Source: Nitrospira sp.
Lineage (GTDB): Bacteria > Nitrospirota > Nitrospiria > Nitrospirales > Nitrospiraceae
Direction: 5' to 3'
Length of the DNA stretch: 54,592 nt
Assembly (NCBI GenBank): GCA_029240595.1
Contig: JARDZZ010000002.1
Location: forward strand, 1 to 54,592
Under the pieces are notes generated by a model. It saw only the letters and a list, made by a program, of their open reading frames with translations. It was not told where the DNA came from and did not search any database. The first letter of the stretch is position 1; every line of letters begins with the position of its first letter. Made by a program: the position numbers and the translations under genes. Shown one piece after another: positions 49,580 through 54,592 of the stretch.

Positions 49580-50812
49580 ATGCGCCGTCGATTATCGGCC
49601 CTGGCCATCTTCAGCGCATGCGCCATTGCTTCGTCATTTGCTCAAGGGCCTGACGATCCAACTCTGCTTGCTCCTCTCGAAAGTCCGCCCCCGCCTCCGG
49701 AAGTCGTCGGTGATGAACAGGCTCGATCTCCTCACACGTCGGTCGAACCAGGTCATGCCGCTAAACGTCTGGCTGAATTGCGGGGTCTCACCCGACTGTC
49801 ACCAAGGCATGCAGGCGAGCGCATGGCCCTGGCGGAAGCGCTCTACGATACGGGGGATCTGGATGCCGCAATTGCAGAATGCCGGCTTGCCGTCAAATTG
49901 GATCCCAACAGCGCGACAGCGCACTCACAATTGGGCATTCTGTTCATGGCCAAGCAAGATTGGCGGGCAGCCGCTTCGGTTCTCACCGAGGCTGTGCGGC
50001 TCGATCCCACATTGACGGATGCCCATTACAGTCTGGGAAGCGTGTACTACTCACTGGGCGAGCGGAAGACAGCAATCCAATCCTATCGACAGGCGCTCGC
50101 CTTGCAACCGCATTTCCCAGATGCGCGCTACCGTCTGGCGCTGCTCCTGATGCTGTCGAGCCAGACACAGGAAGCAGCTCAACTGATGGAGGAGGCGGCG
50201 ATCGGAGGCGTATCGCAAGCCCAGTATTTTCTCGGCAACGCGTACAAGAGCGGCCAAGGGGTGGAGAAAGATCTGGCGAAAACCATTTTCTGGTGGATGA
50301 AGGGCGTCGAATACGGCTACCAACCCGCTGCCGATAGCCTCTCCAAGCTTCGACGACAAGCGCTCTCAGCAGACCAACCGGAGAGAAAGCGCAAGGAAGC
50401 ACTGGATGCCTTCCAACGGTATCGCGACAAGCTGTGGGAGGAATTTCACGACTATGGGTCGATGGAAGACGGTCGCACGCTGGGGACCACACTCCTCGCG
50501 GATGGCCGTATCGATGTTGCTGTCCCGGTGTTGCTCAAAGAGGGCTACGCCTTGAGCGAGGTGGCACAGGGCGCATTAGGAACACTGTATGAATCGGGCT
50601 CAGGCACAGCCTTGAAGCCCTACGATACGGAGATTTTGACCTGTTTCGAAACCACCGCGGCGGAAGGCTTTGTCCCCGCCAAGCGATTATTGGCCCGTGT
50701 GTACGGCAGGGGCATCGGCGTTCATCAGGACCTTTCAAAGGCCAAGGGCATCTTGAAAGGACTGCCCAAGACTGAAGTGAATGCCATCCTTACGGAGATA
50801 GGCGGCCGGTAG
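49580..50812 (+). CDS. Secreted TPR/Sel1-repeat protein
   Basis: A 410-residue protein. A signal peptide (LSALAIFSACAIASSFAQ) is followed by a Pro-rich linker. Three to four TPR units lie at residues ~75-200, and Sel1-like repeats follow (GVSQAQYFLGNAYKSGQGVEKDLAKTIFWWMKGVEYGYQPA; EGFVPAKRLLARVYGRGIGVHQDLSKAKGIL). It probably scaffolds protein contacts in the envelope. It ends three bases before the sigma-54 activator gene, so the pair is one unit. Confidence 0.85.
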   Translation: MRRRLSALAIFSACAIASSFAQGPDDPTLLAPLESPPPPPEVVGDEQARSPHTSVEPGHAAKRLAELRGLTRLSPRHAGERMALAEALYDTGDLDAAIAECRLAVKLDPNSATAHSQLGILFMAKQDWRAAASVLTEAVRLDPTLTDAHYSLGSVYYSLGERKTAIQSYRQALALQPHFPDARYRLALLLMLSSQTQEAAQLMEEAAIGGVSQAQYFLGNAYKSGQGVEKDLAKTIFWWMKGVEYGYQPAADSLSKLRRQALSADQPERKRKEALDAFQRYRDKLWEEFHDYGSMEDGRTLGTTLLADGRIDVAVPVLLKEGYALSEVAQGALGTLYESGSGTALKPYDTEILTCFETTAAEGFVPAKRLLARVYGRGIGVHQDLSKAKGILKGLPKTEVNAILTEIGGR

Positions 50813-50815
50813 CGC

Positions 50816-53476
50816 ATGCAGATCGGATGGTCCAGATTCTGGCGGCTCTTCATCACCACTCCCCTCCTACAGGCGTTCGTCATCGGTCTGTTGGCGTCGG
50901 TTCTGGCCACGAGTCTTTGGAGCCTGGCTCCCGTCACCTCTACCACCCTGGATTGGACTCTCTATGATACCTGGCTCCGGCATCGAGTCCCGATCGCGAC
51001 CAGTCCGAACTTGGCCATTGTCGTCTCCGATCCGCAGAGCGAAGCCCGATTGGGAACCGTATTGGATCGATCTATCCTGGCCCAGGTTGTGACCAGCATA
51101 CACGAGGCCGGCGCCGCCGCGATCGGCATTGATCATCGTCTCGATCGTGCCAGCCCGGCATCCCTGGGTGGAGCGGCAAGCGATGCCCTCCTGCTCGAAG
51201 CAATTGAAACGGCCGGACCGCTCGTGTTTATCCACGACCCGGAGCGGGCGTTGCCATCGAAAGGAGCCATCACGGCCCACGCACAACTCTTGACCCAACC
51301 AGATCATGTCACACGGCTGATTCCTTTGCTGACTGTTGTGCAAGCCGAATCAGTGCCAGCCTTCGGTTCCGTGCTCTATGATCTCTACCGACAGCACGAT
51401 ACACCCGCGGGGGAACCGCTGATGACGAGACGCGCATCGGCACTCATCAATCCCGTCGGCAACGGGGCCTTGTCTGCGCTCCCAACGACAGCACTCTCCT
51501 CGGTCTGGGACGCTCTACAGCATCAGGACAAGGAGCGGCTGGAACACCAGTTCAGGGATAAGGTTGTCGTCATCCTTCCTCATCAGAGCGTTCAAGATTC
51601 CTGGCTGCTTCCCACGGGACAGTCCGTGCCGGGCATTGTGGCCCATGTTCACCTCCTCAATAGCTTGCTCACCGATCAACAGGTCTCGGGCACAGGCCCC
51701 TGGGCGGGCACCGGCCTCACTCTCCTGCTGGCCGCCTGCATCGCGTTCGGCCTCCTTCGCTTTGACGGAAGAGTGAGCCTGATCCTGGCCGGCAGCGTGT
51801 TGTTGCTCTATGCGATCTTCTCCGCAGCCTTGCTCTGGGCTATCCCTCTGGTCCTGCCTCTCTCCCTGCCGCTGACCGCTGGGTGTTGTGTCATCGTCGG
51901 CACGATAATCTGGGGTCACCTCAGCGCCGACCAACGCAGGCTCATGCTCGAACAGGACATGCTCCGTCTCCAACAAGATGTCAGCGCGGTACGCGAGGCG
52001 CTGATCTTGCGCCAAAACCGCGCTGAGGCCCTGGAAGAGGATTTGGAAACCGCCAAAGCCGCTGTGATGCAATCGACCGCTCAACAGGAAGAAATGGCCA
52101 AAAGCACTGCGTCGATGCGCGCGCAATTGGTCGAGGCGCACATGCAGGAGCAGGCCGCCCAACGCCGGCTCGACGAACTGGAACAACGACTACACGACCT
52201 TCGCATCGCAGACCGAGCATCCCGAACGATGGACGATGCCGAATTGGACCGCCTTAGACGGGAATGCCGTGACCTGGGGATTGTCACACAACAGCCGGAA
52301 CTGCTTCGAATGTTTCATGACCTGAAGCGTGGAGCCGCGACGCCATTGACCGTCCTGCTCCTCGGGGAACCGGGCACCGGAAAGGAGCTGTTCGCACGAG
52401 CCGTGCATCGGCTGAGTCCCCGTGCGCAGAACGCATTTATCCCGGTCAACATGGCGGCAATTTCACCGGAACTTTTCGAGAGCGAGTTGTTCGGTCACAT
52501 CAAGGGAAGCTTCACCGGCGCCGCGGTCGACCGACGAGGGTTTTTTGAGCTGGCACACCGGGGTACGATCTTTCTCGACGAGATTGGCGATCTTCGCCTG
52601 GATCATCAAAGCAAACTCTTACGAGTCCTTCAGGAAAAGTCTTTCTATCGTGTCGGAGCGACCAATCCCACGACCGTCGACGTGCGGATTGTGGCAGCGA
52701 CGAATCGTGATTTACAACGAGGAGTATCCGAAGGCTGGTTCCGCGAGGATCTCTATTTTAGACTGAAGGGATTCGTCTTCCGTCTGCCCCCGCTGCGTGA
52801 TCGCCGGAGCGACATCGCCCTCATTGCCGAAGCGACGCTCACCGAGATTGCCCGAAGGACGGGGCGTCCTCATCCTGAGCTGTCCAATGATGCGCTGGGT
52901 CTCCTGAACAGCTATCGGTGGCCGGGCAATGTGCGTGAGCTTCGCAATGTGCTCGAGCGGGCGGTGGCATTGAGCGATGGCAATGTGCTGTCTCGCTATG
53001 CATTCTCACTGGAAGACGTCACAATGGAGGATAACGAGCGGCGCGATCTGGCTGTCGCCTTGCCTGACGAAGCAGGGGACAATGCCGTGTTAGATCGACT
53101 GAGGCACCACGGCTTCGATATGCAGGCGACCGCAAAGGCGCTGTCCTGGGATCGCAGCACCGTGACGCAGCGCCTCAAGGGCCTGTGTTTCCAGGCTCTG
53201 GTCGAATCAGGGGGCGACCGAGCCAAAGCCGTATCGGCGATCGCCGGAGACCCTGCCCGTTTCAGAACCGTTGAGCTCAAGCTGAATGGGTATTACGACC
53301 ATTTGCTGTCGGTCATTCAACCATGCAAGTCGGTTGAAGAAGCCCTGGCCGAGTGCAAGCGCCGGTTCAAGAACATTCCGGACCGCCATTTCGCGTCGGT
53401 TGACCAGCTGGTGCGGTCAGCGTTCCTGCAGAAACCTTCAAGCACTTCACCCTCTACAGCAATGACCGAAACATGA
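50816..53476 (+). CDS. Membrane-anchored CHASE2 sigma-54-dependent transcription activator
   Basis: An 886-residue fusion. A membrane helix (~16-38) is followed by a CHASE2-type extracytoplasmic sensor (~40-290). Three more helices (~295-365) lead to a coiled coil (~370-480) and a sigma-54 AAA+ domain (~485-720), with Walker A GEPGTGKE near 517, GSFTGA near 564 and Walker B TIFLDEIGD near 583. A Fis-type helix-turn-helix (~758-795) precedes an extra ~80-residue C-terminal segment. It should sense an envelope signal and activate sigma-54 promoters while membrane-bound. GSFTGA is a variant of the canonical GAFTGA loop. There is no receiver domain. Confidence 0.92.
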   Translation: MQIGWSRFWRLFITTPLLQAFVIGLLASVLATSLWSLAPVTSTTLDWTLYDTWLRHRVPIATSPNLAIVVSDPQSEARLGTVLDRSILAQVVTSIHEAGAAAIGIDHRLDRASPASLGGAASDALLLEAIETAGPLVFIHDPERALPSKGAITAHAQLLTQPDHVTRLIPLLTVVQAESVPAFGSVLYDLYRQHDTPAGEPLMTRRASALINPVGNGALSALPTTALSSVWDALQHQDKERLEHQFRDKVVVILPHQSVQDSWLLPTGQSVPGIVAHVHLLNSLLTDQQVSGTGPWAGTGLTLLLAACIAFGLLRFDGRVSLILAGSVLLLYAIFSAALLWAIPLVLPLSLPLTAGCCVIVGTIIWGHLSADQRRLMLEQDMLRLQQDVSAVREALILRQNRAEALEEDLETAKAAVMQSTAQQEEMAKSTASMRAQLVEAHMQEQAAQRRLDELEQRLHDLRIADRASRTMDDAELDRLRRECRDLGIVTQQPELLRMFHDLKRGAATPLTVLLLGEPGTGKELFARAVHRLSPRAQNAFIPVNMAAISPELFESELFGHIKGSFTGAAVDRRGFFELAHRGTIFLDEIGDLRLDHQSKLLRVLQEKSFYRVGATNPTTVDVRIVAATNRDLQRGVSEGWFREDLYFRLKGFVFRLPPLRDRRSDIALIAEATLTEIARRTGRPHPELSNDALGLLNSYRWPGNVRELRNVLERAVALSDGNVLSRYAFSLEDVTMEDNERRDLAVALPDEAGDNAVLDRLRHHGFDMQATAKALSWDRSTVTQRLKGLCFQALVESGGDRAKAVSAIAGDPARFRTVELKLNGYYDHLLSVIQPCKSVEEALAECKRRFKNIPDRHFASVDQLVRSAFLQKPSSTSPSTAMTET

Positions 53477-54161
53477 TCACTGCATCCTGATAGGTTCCGA
53501 AGTCTTTGCGCACGGCGCTTGGAATCACACCCAATTGTCTGAAGCCCAGCTTTTCCCAGAGATGCCGCGCCGGCGCATTCTCAGAGAAAACCAGGTTGAA
53601 AAGAACGCTCCGATATCCCAACTGTTTGGCGTACTCCAACATAGTCGCTCCCAATAGCCACCCTAAACCCTTCATGCGCCACTCAGGCGCCACCATGAAC
53701 CCGGCGTTCGCGACCTGCCTTGCCCGTCCCGGCCAGTTTGATCTGAGGTAAAAGGCTCCCGCCATTGGTGCCGCGTCGGCTCGATCCTGCGCGTAGGCTG
53801 CCACCGTGCTCCTGCCCCGGAACCAATAATCCATAAAGTCATGATCATCGGGGAATCGGTCATGCGGGTATGAGGTCCCCTCCTCAACGATGATTCGATA
53901 GAGGTCTCGAAGGGGTTCGACATCGCGGTCACCGGCCAGGACCAACTGTACCGGCGAGCCGTCCTTGAGGTTGGCGCGAATGGGAAACGTGAGGTTCAAC
54001 GGAAACCCTTTTGACTGGTCGCTCGGCTTGAGATTCTCGATGCGAGGAAGTCTACTTCGGATCACAGACGAGAGGCTAGGGTCCTTGACGATTCTGACCT
54101 CCTCCTGCCTTGAAGCTCTCAGCGATGCGGGAAGGCAGCGTAGCTCTGGATATGCTCGCAT
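53454..54161 (-). CDS. GNAT-family N-acetyltransferase
   Basis: An acetyltransferase of about 235 residues if the ATG at 54161 is used. The GNAT core is in the C-terminal two thirds: AGFMVAPEWRMKGLGWLLGATMLEYAKQLGYRSVLFNLV carries the acetyl-CoA-binding R-x-x-G-x-G pattern, and NAPARHLWEKLGFRQLG is the typical last helix-strand. The start is uncertain: a GTG at 54206 is in frame, and a strong AGGAGGAGG near 54100 has no usual start codon after it in this frame. The 3' end overlaps the sigma-54 activator by 23 bases on the opposite strand. Substrate unknown. Confidence 0.8.
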   Translation of the reverse strand: MRAYPELRCLPASLRASRQEEVRIVKDPSLSSVIRSRLPRIENLKPSDQSKGFPLNLTFPIRANLKDGSPVQLVLAGDRDVEPLRDLYRIIVEEGTSYPHDRFPDDHDFMDYWFRGRSTVAAYAQDRADAAPMAGAFYLRSNWPGRARQVANAGFMVAPEWRMKGLGWLLGATMLEYAKQLGYRSVLFNLVFSENAPARHLWEKLGFRQLGVIPSAVRKDFGTYQDAVIMFRSLL

Positions 54162-54440
54162 GCGGGGCCAGCCCCGCAGCGCATGAAGGGAGCCGTTTCC
54201 CCGCACACCCCGTCCCCTCTGAAGTGCTGAATTTTGCTGGCGTCCCAGAAGTTATTTGCCCTTTTTTTGATCGGCACTCCGATTGCTCAGGTACAGACCC
54301 AATCGTCGCACGGAATGACGGCTCGAAGGGAGGTGATTGGGCGTGGAGAGCCGCTTCCTCACTTCTATGCCATGGCTTGTCAGCCCGGCAGTTTATCAAC
54401 GTTGCACGTTCATACTGTAACAACGGAGGAGGCCTTAGTC

Positions 54441-54592
54441 ATGCAGAACAGTCCATCCCAGGTCAGAACCGGCAACATCAGCCCAACCATTTCGGGACCA
54501 CACAAAGACAAAGATGTCCTGGTCGTCTCAGGACTCGTCGTGAGCCTGGCCGCCGCGATCGGCGCCTTTTGGTACTTCTCTTCGACCGACCC
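54441..54592 (+). CDS. Membrane protein, N-terminus only (cut by window edge)
   Basis: ATG with GGAGGAGG eight bases upstream opens a frame that runs off the window after 50 codons. The peptide has a polar start (MQNSPSQVRTGNISPTISGP), then one membrane helix (VLVVSGLVVSLAAAIGAFWYF). It may be a single-pass anchored protein. No family can be named from this much. Confidence 0.7.
   Translation, partial: MQNSPSQVRTGNISPTISGPHKDKDVLVVSGLVVSLAAAIGAFWYFSSTD

Overview
The window reads as a chromosomal segment of a Nitrospira-type bacterium (phylum Nitrospirota). The assignment is inferred from gene content. A Gram-negative-style housekeeping set sits beside a complete 20S proteasome and pupylation cluster, and beside a five-gene 2-oxoacid:ferredoxin oxidoreductase cluster of the kind used in the reductive TCA cycle. 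No phage, transposase, CRISPR array or rRNA was seen. Gene packing is tight and mostly on the minus strand up to 28.8 kb.

Region 1 (1-9.9 kb, minus strand) is branched-chain amino acid and phospholipid synthesis, transcribed right to left: ilvB, ilvN, ilvC, psd, pssA, then leuA, a cupin gene, leuB, a six-bladed NHL propeller gene and the first codons of a probable asd. A leucine T-box riboswitch (specifier CTC) lies between pssA and leuA. It ends in an intrinsic terminator and is followed by a 123-bp near-perfect palindrome in the leuA 5' leader. ilvB has its own sigma-70-type promoter.

Region 2 (10-17.1 kb) holds RNase P RNA with a strong promoter, an M48 lipoprotein protease, RNase HIII (plus strand), a coiled-coil zinc-ribbon protein, a CAT-anticodon tRNA (probably the lysidine-modified Ile2 type) and dnaG-rpoD.

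Region 3 (17.1-28.9 kb, minus strand) is a long run: rho, rpmE, prfA, prmC, murA, hisG, hisD, hisB, hisH, a lipoprotein, hisA, hisF, hisIE and a HIT protein. Many junctions are 4-bp ATGA overlaps, so translational coupling is likely. hisG is the short form, so a hisZ is expected elsewhere.

Region 4 (29.3-39 kb, mostly plus strand) has small conserved proteins, a secreted TPR protein, then a five-subunit POR/OGOR-type operon behind a consensus promoter and a roughly 218-nt structured leader. It is closed by a strong terminator and followed by a small acidic protein, tRNA-Asn, a CPA2 antiporter and a YheT-type hydrolase.

Region 5 (38.6-48.4 kb, minus strand) is the most distinctive part. A TTGACA-N18-TATTCT promoter precedes HD-domain protein, yjbQ, htrA, mpa/ARC ATPase, dop, UBact/Pup, prcB, prcA and pafA, with small gaps or overlaps; a small membrane protein follows. 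This looks like one proteolysis and quality-control operon.

Region 6 (48.4-54.6 kb) has a secreted protein, a second HIT protein, a TPR/Sel1 protein paired with a membrane-anchored CHASE2 sigma-54 activator, a GNAT acetyltransferase on the opposite strand, and the start of a membrane protein cut by the window edge.

All family assignments were made by reading motifs by eye. No database search was run.
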